64,000 nucleotides of DNA from Bedellia somnulentella. Its lineage: Eukaryota; Arthropoda; Insecta; Lepidoptera; Bedelliidae. The notes under the pieces are model-generated. The model was not told the DNA's origin. It worked only from the letters and a program-made list of their open reading frames with translations, and did no database searches. Position numbers and translations under genes: made by a program. The stretch is taken from assembly GCA_963576735.1 (NCBI GenBank), contig OY755197.1:5220501-5284500 (forward strand). The letters run 5' to 3'. Of this stretch, positions 35,712 to 47,660 are shown one piece after another (the stretch's first letter is position 1; each line of letters opens with the position of its first letter).

Positions 35712-35788
35712 AACTTCCAAAAGTAGCTAAGGAATAATTAACCTGGGGCTCTGAATACCCCATTTATGCATTTATAGTCGTCAGTATA
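35712..35788 (+). mobile_element. SINE-B 3' fragment
   Basis: CTTCCAAAAGTAGCTAAGGA ... TTATAGTCGTCAGTATAGG. Confidence 0.5.
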
Positions 35789-36289
35789 GGTAATTTAAGT
35801 ATTGCATCTAAGACCTTACAACACGTTGTAAAAAGTAAATTGTAGAGCAGAGTGTGAATATGAAATTGGTATAGGGTAGATACGCATCAAAATTACTTAT
35901 ATTGAAACAAAAACTGCATTGTAATAGTATTTAATTGAATAGCTCTTTAATTGAGTTAGATAACGTTTATTAAAAAATCTATTCGACGTTTATCTTTTCT
36001 TTGTATCTTGATTTTAGGAACTGCTATTGTTGAGGCGTCTTTTTGCGCAAAGTTTGCAGACAAAGCAGGTTTATATTGAAAAAAAAAACATAAACGGATT
36101 TTGATGCTGGTATTAAAATTATTGGAGTAAAAAATATATTGTTATTGGTATCGTACTTTTGTGTTATATATATTGAAAATTGCAACTCACCTATACTCCT
36201 TTCCTCTCGAAATAAAACGAATTTTGTATTAGTTATATTGTACATTCGCCGCTCAAATATTTGTTAACACTTTCTCAGTATTCATACGA

Positions 36290-36465
36290 CTGGACTTTTG
36301 GAAAGTTGAGTTGGGTAAAGATGGTAAATAAAGGTTGCTGGTGATGGGTCTCCAACCGCGTCGCCCAAGTATCCATTTAAAGATCCAATAGCGTTAGTCG
36401 CTTCTTACCTACATCCACTGGAAGAAATGGGGTAGTGCTATTCTAAGCCAAATATACACACTATA
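36290..36465 (-). mobile_element. SINE-B, tail missing
   Basis: CTTTTGGAAAGTTGAGTTGG ... GGGGTAGTGCTATTCTAAGC. Confidence 0.78.
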
Positions 36466-36507
36466 GTGTAAGATTAGTAGTATAATATTTTCGTAAAATA
36501 ATCGAAA

Positions 36508-36555
36508 GTCTCTGCCTACCCCAATGGGAACTATCGGGGTGAGTATATGTAAGTT
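36508..36555 (+). mobile_element. LINE-A tail fragment
   Basis: TCTCTGCCTACCCCAATGGG ... GGTGAGTATATGTAAG. Confidence 0.65.
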
Positions 36556-37488
36556 AAAACAACTGACTTAAACTTACAGCAAAGTAAAGTGGTAAATATA
36601 TCAACGCAAGCGGTGACAAATGTCTCAAACTACCACACAGCTTTTAAATAGTACCAATATAGATACCCAAATGGGGAAAAAGATAATGACAAAAAGGGTG
36701 TGTACGAAATCTGGTGATTGATGACTAAACGACTTAGCATTCCCCTATTATCGTTTTGTCGCCTTTAGTGTAAATGGTAAAGAAATGGAAGAATGCAATA
36801 AATATATGTACAGATAAAAATTTGTGTATAAATTGTAAAAAATACTGTTTGTTGAAATAATTGAATACAGCATTGTGAAACTGAAGCTTTCGGTACCCTA
36901 GTACAATGGGTTTATATACTTATTATAAAATACACGTAACTACGCTAAAGTAGATTTGCAATTCTTTATGCCACTTTTACTGTAACTTATATGAAAGATA
37001 TGATGAAAATATTATAAGAAAACCTTGTTACAACTAGTTTGTTTTACATGATTTGTGGTTATTTAGAAGTTTATCACCTCAGACATCTTGTTTTGTGTAA
37101 CAAATATCTTCTATAAATTAACCAAGCCAACCACCATAAGTTTTTAGGCTATCTAGGCTAGGCTTAATATCGAACTGTATTATATTACATATTATATTAT
37201 AGAACTATAATGATCGTAACCAGTTTAAATAGCGAATAGTTTGTTTTTCTTGGAAGTACGGCCAGTAAATGTTTCCTAATTGAAATTCCTCAAAATCATT
37301 TACATATGATTTGATAGGATATTGATTTGCAGTTGTAATTGTAATAATATATGTTTCCTATAGGCTCTGAAATGAAATTTAATGACTATTGCTGTGACGA
37401 CTTACTGTATTGAAGATTTATAAAAAACTTGGTCATAGTTTTAAATTGTTGTAATTTATTTGTGTTGCTCAATCCACTAACCTCAAAA

Positions 37489-37757
37489 ACTATGATGATA
37501 GTTAATTAGTGAAAGAGATCTATAGAGCCAATGTGGAAGAAAATGATAGTAGAGGACGACCTCGGAGGACACATTTGGACCGAATAAAGAATGTACTCAA
37601 AAAGACAGGTGTCCGAAGTATGAAAAATAAAAGAGCATGTATGAAAATATTGATGGATATGAACGAAGGAAGAGAGGTTTGCTTCTATCGTACAAAGATG
37701 TCATCATAGTCTCTGCCTATCCCAATTGGAACTAACGGCGTGAGTATATGTAAGTAT
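37489..37757 (+). mobile_element. LINE-A 3' end with readable C-terminal ORF
   Basis: Open frame VKEIYRANVEENDSRGRPRR then THLDRIKNVLKKTGVRS to a stop at 37707-37709, followed by CCTATCCCAATTGGAACTAA and the GGCGTGAGTATATG tail. Best-preserved LINE-A coding tail in the window; fragment only. Confidence 0.78.
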
Positions 37758-38944
37758 CAAAAAACTATTTGCACGCAACTAACTCGATGTTATACCCTTA
37801 TATTCGTAAATCCCAAAGGTATGTGTAGATTCGCCAAAATAAAAAGTATGTAATTACATTAGGGTGGAAAATAGAAATATCACCCTATGATAGCATTCTT
37901 TTGAAGGGTGAACAGAATAGATCGAGAATTGTTGTTTTTGTGCTACTAAAATCAGTGAAATGTTTGGCTTCGAAGGGCGACTATTTTATTTGAGCTTAAA
38001 TTATTAATAACGAGCGCTCTGTGGCCGAGGGTAAAGGGAGTTGCTTCTATGTCTTGAGGCCACAGGTGATATTGTATTAAACTTTAATATTTTTTTATTT
38101 TGGTCTTTCTATTATACCTGATAGAAAATTTATGAACTTAGAATTGAGATAGGTTTGCCAATACAGCAACCGATAGTCTCTGCCTGCCCCAATGGAGAAA
38201 GTACTTAGAAGCGGTGGAGTGTTTAGAAGTAATGTAGTATTGTACTTAAAGGCCTTTATGATCTGCGATATTAGTAGTGATTTTGAATATTATCATAGGT
38301 GAGGAGGTAGCTGTAATTAAATGTTCCTACCTGGTCATTGAGTGCCCGTGGTTTTTTTATTTGATTTACCCAATCTATCACACAAGCATCGCACTAGGCA
38401 TAAAATAATATAATTTACCGTTAACTAACAAGGTTCTTAGCACCATGTTTTTCCCAATTATTACCCTAAACATTTTAGTCGGAGATTGCTCATACAGATT
38501 ATCTTAAAAATCTGTCGCAAATCCCAAAGAAAAATACAAATCTAATGATGTCACTTAAAAAGCCCTCATTGCTTAAATGAAGGTGTAAGATAACGCTTAT
38601 GAATTACTCGAGGCGTGAGAACAAGCGGGCGTGCGCAGGCGCAGAGAAGGCGGCATACTAATTGTTTAATTGTCGACTTATCACGATTAGTAATGCGAAC
38701 CCACGATAAAAAGTCCGACAAGTAATTTTTTGTAGCCAACTTACATTAGATTCTCACTTCTATTAAAATAACTAGCTTAGAGCGAGTGGTGTTGAAGGTA
38801 AGGAGGTTCCGTGTCGCATGCTAAAAAGTTTCAACTTTATACTACATTGTGCTGCGATAGTAAAATCCAAATTTGCCATATCCAGGCGTATAAAAAACTA
38901 TGGTTTGATCATTTCTATGGACGCTAAGCATTTATGATACGGGA

Positions 38945-39186
38945 ATTACATACATACATACATCCTAATCCCTAAAAGGGGTAGCCAGAGCTAAGGAATT
39001 AAAAATTCTTCAGCCACTTTTGAAAAGTTGAGTGAGGAAATGATGATAAAATAAAGGTTGTTGGTGATGGGTCGCCAACCGCATTGCCCAAAAATCCCTT
39101 AAAAGCCCCAATACCGTTAGTCGCCTCTTACGTACACCCACCGGAAGAAATGAGGTAGTGCTATTCTAAGCCGACACTACATAGCG
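38945..39186 (-). mobile_element. SINE-B, near full length
   Basis: CATACATACATCCTAATCCC ... CTAAGCCGACACTACATAGC. Confidence 0.82.
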
Positions 39187-39734
39187 ATACGTTAATTACT
39201 TAATTAATTAATTTATTTATTCAAGGCACACCAACAGCATTATAACATAAATTGTATTAAAATATTTACAGGAGATAATATAGTCTTTAATTAAATTTAC
39301 TAGATAATAATACATTAATATCTTTTCGTAGTTTCTGAGCCTATATTCTAGGAGATTCTCAGTGAGTGTAGTGGGTCAAGCACTTAGCAACCCCATCACA
39401 TTAAACCCTAAAAAAATATATTCTTAAATCAATTAAGTTTCCTCTCACATAGAATCAATAGAGAGGCGAGTAACTAAATGTGTTTATAACTTTTTAAGGT
39501 GCGGAACCCTATAGACATATTTGATTCCTTCATTATTTGACATCCGCGTTGTCAATTTGATGACAAGAATAATAATCGGCCGCGTGTGCCGGTGTATTGA
39601 AGGGGTAGATATAATCACTCATCAATATTCAGTTGTATTGATTAGGGATCAAATGGGGAGTAATGTTTTATGGCCTCGACGAGAGAGTCGTTTAAATTGT
39701 AGTTTTGAAAATATTTGTCACGTTTATTACGGTG

Positions 39735-39850
39735 TGTACACTGTCCAAGTAAAACGTGTACTTTTAACACCAGGTGACGATGTCACGTGATGTTCAGAAG
39801 TAGTAATATCTCTGCCAACCCCTTCGGAGATATACGGCGTGAGCGGTTGA
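39735..39850 (+). mobile_element. SINE-C 3' part
   Basis: CACTGTCCAAGTAAAACGTG ... ACCCCTTCGGAGATATACGG CGTGAGCG. Confidence 0.75.
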
Positions 39851-39949
39851 GTCCTGTTCCTTTTATTGACTTTAGTGCCATATTTTAAAACAGCTCATAT
39901 ATATGAATATCCTAACGAGGAGACTACCCTGTATACGGTTATTTGGTGA

Positions 39950-40045
39950 TGGTCCATGACGCTGGCCTAGTCCGGGTTAGTAGACTAATGACTACTGTTG
40001 CGATAGTAGCCAGGACCGACGGCCCAGCGTGCTCTTCATAGCACG
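39950..40045 (-). mobile_element. SINE-H, copy 2
   Basis: GTCCGGGTTAGTAGACTAAT ... GGACCGACGGCCCAGCGTGC; complement of the 10790-10840 text. Confidence 0.6.
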
Positions 40046-40049
40046 GAAA

Positions 40050-41500
40050 AATCTTCATTTTCGGATAATCAGTTAAACAAGCCTGCAATATCCTACCAAT
40101 TTGAATAAATGGTCATAAATTGAGTAGTTCAGTTTCTCCTTCTGGAAATTAAACCCGAAACCTCCAGGTTGTAAGCCAGCAGCTTTAGTCATATAAAAGT
40201 ACAAAATTACACTCATTGCGATGAGAATTTGCTCCCGAAAACTGCAGATTTGGGAAGAGCACATATTCCTACTTTGCGATCCGTATGCTAAGCTAGTTCT
40301 CTAAGTGATACATCATAGTAAAGAGTAAAACTCTTGTATGTATGCTTATCAATTAAATTTAATTGTTATAAGTACGATGACTTGGTAAAAACTTGTTTAT
40401 AAAAAAATGATAGCCAATTAATTCTGGCCTTATCTAGCTCTTCATCATTTTATTATGTTTTTAATAAACTTTGATGTTAATAATGACTTCGCAACGGACC
40501 ATTAAGTTAATACATTATTGTTTTTATTTAATAATGCTTTTTTATGTATGGCTTTGTTAATTATTTAGTCGTGGGTGTTATGTTGGGTCGTTGTAGTTTC
40601 GACAAATAACCTAGTTACATCATCTCAACCTTAAGAAATGATGTGTTTTTATATTTTAAACTTAATAATTATTTGATACAAAAACAGTTATCAGCAAAGA
40701 AAAATCAATATTAATTTAAATATCGTCAAAAACATTCTTCAACTTTTACCTTTCTACGTTAACATTTAATTTCTTTGCTTTATACATTTAAACTTTTGCG
40801 TACAATAAAAAAGCTCGTAAAGCAAATAAAAAGTAAATTTTTAATAACATTCGGTAACATTTTCATAATTCGCCACCCCTCGCTGTGACCCCAGTCCGCT
40901 CAAGCAATAAATATTGCACACTATGAGCCTACAACATGTTATTTGCCAACTTTCCAACCCCACAGCTTCTGGGCATTATACTCATTCGCCACCACCCTAT
41001 AATCTGTCTTATCTCAAAACAAATAGAACTCACAATGAAATAAATACTCGAGCGAATATTAGCGCCCCAAAAATGTATACTCCTTATTACACTGGATGCG
41101 TGAAATTTATGCAAATAAAGGTATTATAAACTTTATGTCGTCAACTATAAGTTCGGAATTGCTTGCTTTATCGAGGCGGTTTTTTTCTTGAACCCCTTTT
41201 GTCGTTAAGGTCATAATTTATCTACTTAGGTTTTCATTTTGCTTATAAATTAGATTTTTCTCTTATGTTTATTCAATCGTAAGATGTTATATGAAGAGTG
41301 GATTATTTTAGTATTATTTATCGTTTTGAATGTAGCACATGTGTTTTATTAATGAAAATTTTGAATTATAGTTAAACAAGGGTGCAATTACATGTAAGAA
41401 ATTTGAAATAATTATTGTTTGTATAAAATTTAAAGTAATGGTTAATTTAATTTTATTTAAAACTTGCCATTTCTTTATAGTAGCACCACCATCAAGAGAC
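40050..41500. other. no gene recognised
   Basis: AT-rich. An open frame of 71 codons at 40914-41129 has no recognisable motif or splice context. Confidence 0.5.
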
Positions 41501-41514
41501 GGAGAGCTGGTTTT

Positions 41515-41730
41515 ATAGCACCCACCCATTTCTTCCCGTGGATGTCGCAGGAGGCGACTAAAGGTATCGGGGCTTAAAATGACCGTTGTGCTATGTAGCT
41601 GGATCCATTATGAACCATCCTTTACAATTTTTTGCCATCTCAGCTTCCAAAAGTAGCTGTGGAATTTCTAATTCTGATTCCCTAGCTTCAACTATTTGGG
41701 CGTTATATGTATTTAATAGTATGAATACAT
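41515..41730 (+). mobile_element. SINE-B, diverged
   Basis: CCCATTTCTTCCCGTGGATG ... CTTCCAAAAGTAGCTGTGG; tail lost. Confidence 0.6.
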
Positions 41731-42417
41731 TTACGTCCACTAAACACTTAATAAGCCTTAGATCCCTCCTGAGAAAGACAGAGTAGTGCTATTCCAAGAT
41801 ACATCGTATAGCTATTTTACTAGATCAAGAATACCTTATAGTTAATCCCGGTGTTGTAAGTTAAGTTGTTGATCAAGTCGAGTATAAAGTTTTTTAATAT
41901 CACCGTTGCCTGCCATTGCACTCAACTTTTCACATTCGAAACGAAGACATGGAAAGTTCACTCCGCTCTTTCAACTTTACAGACGAAATTGAATGCTTTA
42001 ATAATCTTACGTGCATTGATCTTTTATTCGTGTATTTTCTGTGGGATTTGTTTTTGCATTTGTTGGGTTTCGTCAAATATATTACATGTAGATGTACAAC
42101 TTTACGGTATATGTCTTTTAGATTTGGCGAATTATGGTAACCGTGCGATAGGAACTCATCATTGCAATTTTGTATACCATCTGAGTGTGTAACATGATCA
42201 AATATCAATTTTAGTTTGATGATGTTGAAAATGTTAGACAGGTTTGCAAGGATCGTACAAACGTACATACATACAACTGTATGTACATGTATAAATGTTT
42301 AAGATGTAATTTTTACATTGTTGCTTCGTAATTAGAATGTAATAGGTTTACTCTAACTTAATCTAATCGATTATTGTGCACCGGTTGACACTATTTAGTA
42401 TATTAATAAAAAAAATA

Positions 42418-42612
42418 AGTTTGTTGGTTTGATTTTTGTATAGGCTTATCTTCGGAACTACTTAACCGATCCTGAAAATTCTTTCACAACCAAAAAGCTA
42501 CACTATTGAGATTTTCTATAGACATGTTAAATTTCGGAGCTATAAGCAGCGATTAAAGAAACCTTAGATAAAAAGATAACGATACCCGTGCGAAGCTGTA
42601 GCGGCACACTAG
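42418..42612 (+). repeat. widespread lepidopteran repeat fragment
   Basis: GGCTTATCTTCGGAACTACT TAACCGATC ... AACGATACCCGTGCGAAGCT. I recognise the wording as a common moth/butterfly repeat; class uncertain. Confidence 0.5.
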
Positions 42613-42845
42613 TACATACATATACATACATATACTCACGGCTATAAATCCCTAGAAGGGGTAGCCAGAGCTAAGGAATTCGAAATTCTTCAGCCAATTT
42701 TGGAAAGCTGAGTGGGGAAAAGATGGTAAAATAAAGGTTGTTGGTGATGGGTCTCCAACCGCATCGCCCAAAAATCCCTTAAAAGCCCCAATACCGTTAG
42801 TCGCCTCTTACGTACACCCACCGGAAGAAATGGGGTAGTGCTATA
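42613..42845 (-). mobile_element. SINE-B, head truncated
   Basis: CATACATATACTCACGGCTA ... GAAATGGGGTAGTGCTAT. Confidence 0.82.
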
Positions 42846-43082
42846 AAAATGATACGAAAGCCAACCCATTGAAATCAATTTTTAATATCGTTTAAGCACT
42901 TGACGTTTACGACTTCGAGTTTTTTTCTCATATGGACGGAGAGTTCTAAATGCCCAAGTATTATAGTTAGGTCGATAACCTATTGAAGGTCGAGAGAAGG
43001 CGCTAAAGGAGGCCTGACTTTAAATGTCGGCGACGTAAAATATTACTAGAATTTCCGCAATTAATGGATAGATACACTAAAA

Positions 43083-43323
43083 ATACATACTCACAGCTAT
43101 AAATCTCTAGAAGGGGTAGCCAGAAATAAGGAATTAGAAATTCCTCAGCCACTTTTGGAAAATTGTGTGGGGAAAAGATGGTAAAATAAAGGTTGTTAGT
43201 GATGGGTCTCCAACAGCGTCGCCCAAAAATCCCTTAAAAGCCCCCAATACCGTTAGTCGCCTCTTACGTACACCCACCGGAAGAAATGCGGGGTAGTGCT
43301 ATTCTAAGCCGGCACTAAACAGC
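43083..43323 (-). mobile_element. SINE-B, near full length
   Basis: CATACTCACAGCTATAAATC ... CTAAGCCGGCACTAAACAGC; same orientation and subtype as the copy 470 bp away. Confidence 0.82.
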
Positions 43324-43457
43324 TACACTAAATGAGCTTTCAATAATTGTAACTTACACTTTTGCCTTTAAACTAAAAACACACAATATTTCGGACAAAA
43401 TATCTATTGAACCTATTTTATCTAGTTTGCTTTTCGATATAGTTGAACATGGCTTAT

Positions 43458-43584
43458 GAATATATATACATACATACATATATATACTAACGGCCATAAA
43501 TCCCAAAAGGGATAGCCAGAGTTTTAGAACTAGAAACTCCTCAGCCATATTTGGAAGTTGATAGGGAACAAGATGGCAGAAGTA
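43458..43584 (-). mobile_element. SINE-B partial
   Basis: CATACATACATATATATACT ... GGGAACAAGATGGCAGAAG; stops just before a TIR element. Confidence 0.75.
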
Positions 43585-43620
43585 ATACTTTAACGATACT
43601 CTAACGATACTTTATAAATC

Positions 43621-43874
43621 GACGGCCCCTACGTAAACTATCGTAACTGCAAAAATCTAAATTTTTGTTTTTTTCATATTTAAAACGTAACTGTGAGTAT
43701 CTATGATGTACATTAATTATTTTTTGTTTTTATTCATTTTTAAGACCATTTTTCAATTGAATACTGTCGAAACTATACCAATTACGCGCCAAAAACTATA
43801 TTAAGTGGTAGATTCGAATTGCTCTCCTGTAAAGTTAAGGTTTTGCAGTTACGATACTTTACGTAGGGGCCGTC
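43621..43874. mobile_element. MITE with 34-bp TIRs
   Basis: GACGGCCCCTACGTAAACTA...GCAAAA (43621-43654) and its complement at 43841-43874, one or two mismatches. 254 bp, non-coding. Confidence 0.85.
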
Positions 43875-45139
43875 AAAATATAATTATATATTAGCGGTAA
43901 GTTAAAATGCCGTTTGTTAACAATTTTCATTTTTTCGTGTCTTGAATCCTGTTTGAAGCACCAAAGACAGCTACCACATGACTCAACATGTTTCCAGCCT
44001 CACTCTTCATTTATCATTACTAAAAATCTCTGAAAAGATGTCGCACAGACCAAAGTTTCGTGGAAAATCGCTTATGGCTGCCCGTTGAAGCTTTTAGAGA
44101 TGAATCACGGTTTAGCACAAGAAAGTTATGAATTTCGTCCCTTTTTGCTATGCCGTATAGTGCATTAGATCTTTAAAATAACATTAGGTACCTCATCTCT
44201 GCCTTGAACAATATGCAAGGGAACTAAAATATCTTTTGAAATAGGATTGATTGGTAATAAGATTGGCTACTCATTTACATACATTTATCATTCTAAAAGT
44301 GCCCAAAAATGAATAATTCTTTAGCTCTGAAGCTGAGAATGTAAATGAGTGTATTTAATTGCACCTAAAGTTAGATAAAATTTTTCTCAAAGGTGGAATA
44401 AAGCAGCCAGTTTCAAAGTGGTACATTATCAAAAACCATTAGTCCGTGATCTCCTTATCAATTTGTTAGAAAGACGAGCATTCTTCTCAATCTACCGTCT
44501 TCGGGCCAAAGGCCAGTAGATACCGTAATGCTATGCGTTCATGGTAAAGTGGAAACTATTGTACTCTTTTTATGGGTCATTTTAGCGTGCGATGCTGTCG
44601 AGTGATCCACATTTTTGATAGTTGTAATAGTGGTGAGACCTACTTGTATTTAGTGCTTGGGTTTGTCGGAACAGTAAACGTAATTCATCCCATAACTACA
44701 AAGTTGCGGTGTGATACCTTTGTTGCTTGTCTGCCTTTAAAATATATTGAGCCGTACTATACCTTAAGCTATGAATGCTCTGAATGTACTTTATAATCTA
44801 TTAGGTATCATTAACCCTAAGCATATTATTTTTACATTATTATAACGACATTCAAATCGAGAACAATTATATATCTAACTTGCTAAAGCTAAATGGTAAA
44901 GTGCTATTCAAATGTTGTGTGGAAGGGAATTCTTGTAGTGACAAGACCAATAAATTGTTGTTTGATTTATGGATATAATTTAAACAGGTCGAAGTTATAC
45001 TTACGTATACTAATGACATTAATTTCCATTGGGATAGACAGACAGATCTTGACAAAAATATTTCTATTCCCTCATAGTAAACATAAAGTTTTTGTGATAT
45101 TGTCTTTCGTTCTTCTCATAACAGACTCCCATCTATCGT

Positions 45140-45285
45140 AAAACATATTCAATCTGGTCTTCAAACGCCTTGCGTAGCTGTCCGCTGCTAATTAACCATC
45201 CAAATCGTCTCTATCTATCACTTTCGTGGCTACACTTTCATCCATCTGCTCCTTATGCCTAAACCACATTCATTTCTGTTCTCAT
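45140..45285 (-). mobile_element. RTE-type coding fragment
   Basis: The complement reads WFRHKEQMDESVATKVIDRD and RRLKTRLNM-like text, resembling the WFGHVERMDE region of LINE-A. Confidence 0.5.
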
Positions 45286-45289
45286 CAAT

Positions 45290-45505
45290 AAATTAATATG
45301 TACGGAAATAGCACACAGATTTAATTAGAGCCTAATAATTACAATAATGTGTTGTAATAAGGTATTATACTAATTTATGATGTTATTAACAATACTAATA
45401 CATCAAAGACTAAAAAGCATCTATATTTATCATCAGCGGGAACGGAACCCACGACATTGGGTGGAGAATAAGTCTTCTTACCACTAGACCACGGACATTC
45501 TCGTC
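45290..45505 (-). mobile_element. SINE-S-like, copy with clear tRNA head
   Basis: The complement: GTCCGTGGTCTAGTGGTAAG (A-box) and GTGGGTTCCGTTCCCGC (B-box); body shares ACACAGATTTAATTAGAGCC with 24230. Confidence 0.65.
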
Positions 45506-45614
45506 GGAATATTTAGTTATCGTTTCTAGTTTAAATAAATAATTATCATGTTATCCGCCAAAAGCTCCCGAGATCCTAAAATTTGGTGTGCCGTAAAAGT
45601 TTAATTATCTTTGA

Positions 45615-45838
45615 CGAAACACGGGCATAAATCATAAAAGGGGTAGCTACAGCTTCAGAGCATGAAACTCCTTGCCACATTTGGAAGTTGATAAGATAAG
45701 ATAGCAGAAATTAAGTATCGTTGGTGATGGGTCTCCAACCGAATAGCCCAAAAACTACTTAAAAAGCCCTATGTCGCCTCTTACGACACCCGTGGGTAAA
45801 AAAGGGTATTGACATTCTTAGCTTAGCACTACAGGGTA
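45615..45838 (-). mobile_element. SINE-B copy
   Basis: GGGCATAAATCATAAAAGGG ... TTAGCTTAGCACTACAGGG. Confidence 0.78.
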
Positions 45839-45861
45839 CATTTTTTGCTATAATTACTTGT

Positions 45862-45961
45862 TATATATTGAGATATGACTCTGACAAGTTTTTCGGACAA
45901 CTATTACAAACTTAATTAATTATTTACTTAGATAAATGTTTTTTTTTCTATAATGACAGTA
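45862..45961 (+). repeat. about 100-bp direct repeat, left copy
   Basis: TATATATTGAGATATGACTC ... CTATAATGACAGTAT; matches 46230-46331 with a few substitutions and a small indel. Confidence 0.88.
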
Positions 45962-46229
45962 TGTGTGGTTAATTTATCATGGTTGTTAACGGTGAGGGAA
46001 AACATCGTGAGGAAACCCACATGGCTGAGTTGTACTTAGTCATGTGACAGTGTATTCGTACAAAACGGCGATAGGCCTGCCCCCTATCACGTGAGTACAC
46101 TGTCCATGCAAAACGTGGGTACTCTGAACACCAGGTGACAAAGTCACGTGATGTTCAGAAGTATTAGTACCTCTGCCAACCCCTTCGGGGATATTCGGCG
46201 TGAACGTTTATGATTATTATGCTTATGCT
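45962..46229 (+). mobile_element. SINE-C, tRNA head missing
   Basis: GTGTGGTTAATTTATCATGG ... TTCGGCGTGAACGTTTATG; enclosed by the 100-bp direct repeats. Confidence 0.82.
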
Positions 46230-46331
46230 TATATATTGAGATATGACTCTTACAAGTTTTTCAGACAACTATTACAAACTTAATCAACAATTATTTACTT
46301 AGATAAATGTTTTTTTTCTATAATGACAGTA
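46230..46331 (+). repeat. about 100-bp direct repeat, right copy
   Basis: TATATATTGAGATATGACTC TTACAAG ... CTATAATGACAGTAT. Confidence 0.88.
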
Positions 46332-46755
46332 TTTCAATGTGCTAAGTATACCTTATAAAATGTAATAAAATCTATACTTTGATGCTAGGCATGTTGTTTC
46401 TGGAACCATTGGAACCTAGATTACAGATGGAATATCTGATTTGATACACAATATACGATTTCCCACAAAACCATCCATCTACAAATCGAATCGAACAAAC
46501 CCCTCTTGCATATAAAACTTTAATACGATACGATACCCATATAAAAATCAAAAAGCAAGTGATGCTACAACAAACATTCGAGTTGAAACTCAAGTAAATC
46601 CATTTAGTTTGCATCTGAAGTACTCAAACAACCGGTTTCTGAGAAGGCATCTGTTTTCTGTACGCGCGTGTTGACTTGTCTGCCGGACTATTCTGTTAAC
46701 ACTGTTGCTGCTAGATAAAAAGTTTATAGACTTTAAGAACACAACATAAACTTGA

Positions 46756-46794
46756 ATGTTTTTGAAATGAAAGCCTCATGTGGGGATTATTACT
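46756..46794 (+). repeat. short shared module, copy 1
   Basis: GAATGTTTTTGAAATGAAAG CCTCATGTGGGGATTATTACT; near-identical to 49741-49786. Confidence 0.7.
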
Positions 46795-46946
46795 AATAAA
46801 TAAAAGATGAATAAAAGAAGAATTTCGCACTGGAGGCCATTGACACTGTAGTTCAATTGGTAGAGCGACGGGGGCGTATACCCCAGGTCGCGGGTTCCCC
46901 CGCCGCGCCGGTGCCGAAATTTTTCTTTATTCATCTTTTATTTATT
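46795..46946. mobile_element. foldback element with tRNA-like core
   Basis: Arms AATAAATAAAAGATGAATAA... (46795-46827) and complement (46915-46946), then GCACTGG/CCGGTGC continuing the pairing. Core 46842-46912 has a tRNA D-arm (GTAGTTCAATTGGTAGAGC), a GGGGGCGTATACCCC stem-loop and a T-arm-like CGCGGGTTCCCCCG. A proper acceptor stem is not clear, so it is a tRNA pseudogene or tRNA-derived core rather than a working tRNA. Confidence 0.7.
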
Positions 46947-47165
46947 ACATACATATACTCACGGCAGTAGTATAAATAGTTGTAGGCAGAGTCTTTATAC
47001 GATCCTGGTCTAACCTCTCGAACTTAATTTACATTCATCAATCTTTTCATACATGCCAAACACTTTTGACAGCTACCTTTTTGAGCAGATACTCTATTTA
47101 TTCTAAGTGTGTCTTCTAGGGAAGTCCTCTACTGACATAGTCATCCACATTGGCTCTATTAGGAG
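46947..47165 (-). mobile_element. LINE-A fragment
   Basis: CATACATATACTCACGGCAG, GGCAGAGTCTTTATACGATC and ATTCATCAATCTTTTCATAC; directly abuts the tRNA-like foldback. Confidence 0.65.
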
Positions 47166-47394
47166 GGTTATTATCTATAATAAAAGGATTCAGCTATTTG
47201 GGGTATTTCATCAGCTTAAAATATTTATTCAATAAAGTACCTCGTTGAAAGCATTCAAAAGCTTATGATTTCTGGTTCCAAGTACCGCTGTATTCATTGA
47301 ATCAATGAGCTCAATCTCTGGATACCCACGTTATATTAAAATGCGTTCCTATACATATTTTAAATTTATATATGCTAAGAATTAGGTGAATGAT

Positions 47395-47660
47395 AACCAT
47401 CCTTGATTTTCCCCACGCGTCTTTTAAAAGCGGTTAAAGAATTTTAAATTCTGACGCTTTCGCTACACCTGAGAGGCAAGCACGAGCGCTATTTTATTGA
47501 TTATGATTATGATATATTAGAATGAGATGGCAGTATACGATACTAAGTAAGTGCGTAAGAGATGGCTGTTTTATTACACGCGATAACTAGTTTAAACACG
47601 GCTCGTACTAGCCGGGCTGGTATTTTGTAGCTGTGAGTGTATTTATATCATACATACATA
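47395..47660 (+). mobile_element. SINE-B split by a MITE-D insertion
   Basis: Left piece 47395-47474 (CCATCCTTGATTTTCCCCAC ... CGCTACACC) and right piece 47614-47660 (GTAGCTGTGAGTGTATTTAT). Confidence 0.65.
47475..47613 (+). mobile_element. MITE-D copy 3
   Basis: 139 bp with ends GGCAAGCACGAGC / GCTCGTACTAGCC; body nearly identical to the 21747 copy. Confidence 0.8.

Noticed and set aside
41866..42268. Overlapping frames of 108, 74 and 112 codons
   Set aside because: Mutually antisense, no motifs; chance in AT-rich DNA.
42690..42878. 62-codon minus frame, also similar ones within other SINE-B copies
   Set aside because: Arise from SINE-B sequence and are not conserved between copies.
46842..46912. 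Functional tRNA gene
   Set aside because: D-arm and T-arm are clear, but the acceptor stem and anticodon arm do not fit a canonical cloverleaf and the unit lies within inverted repeats.
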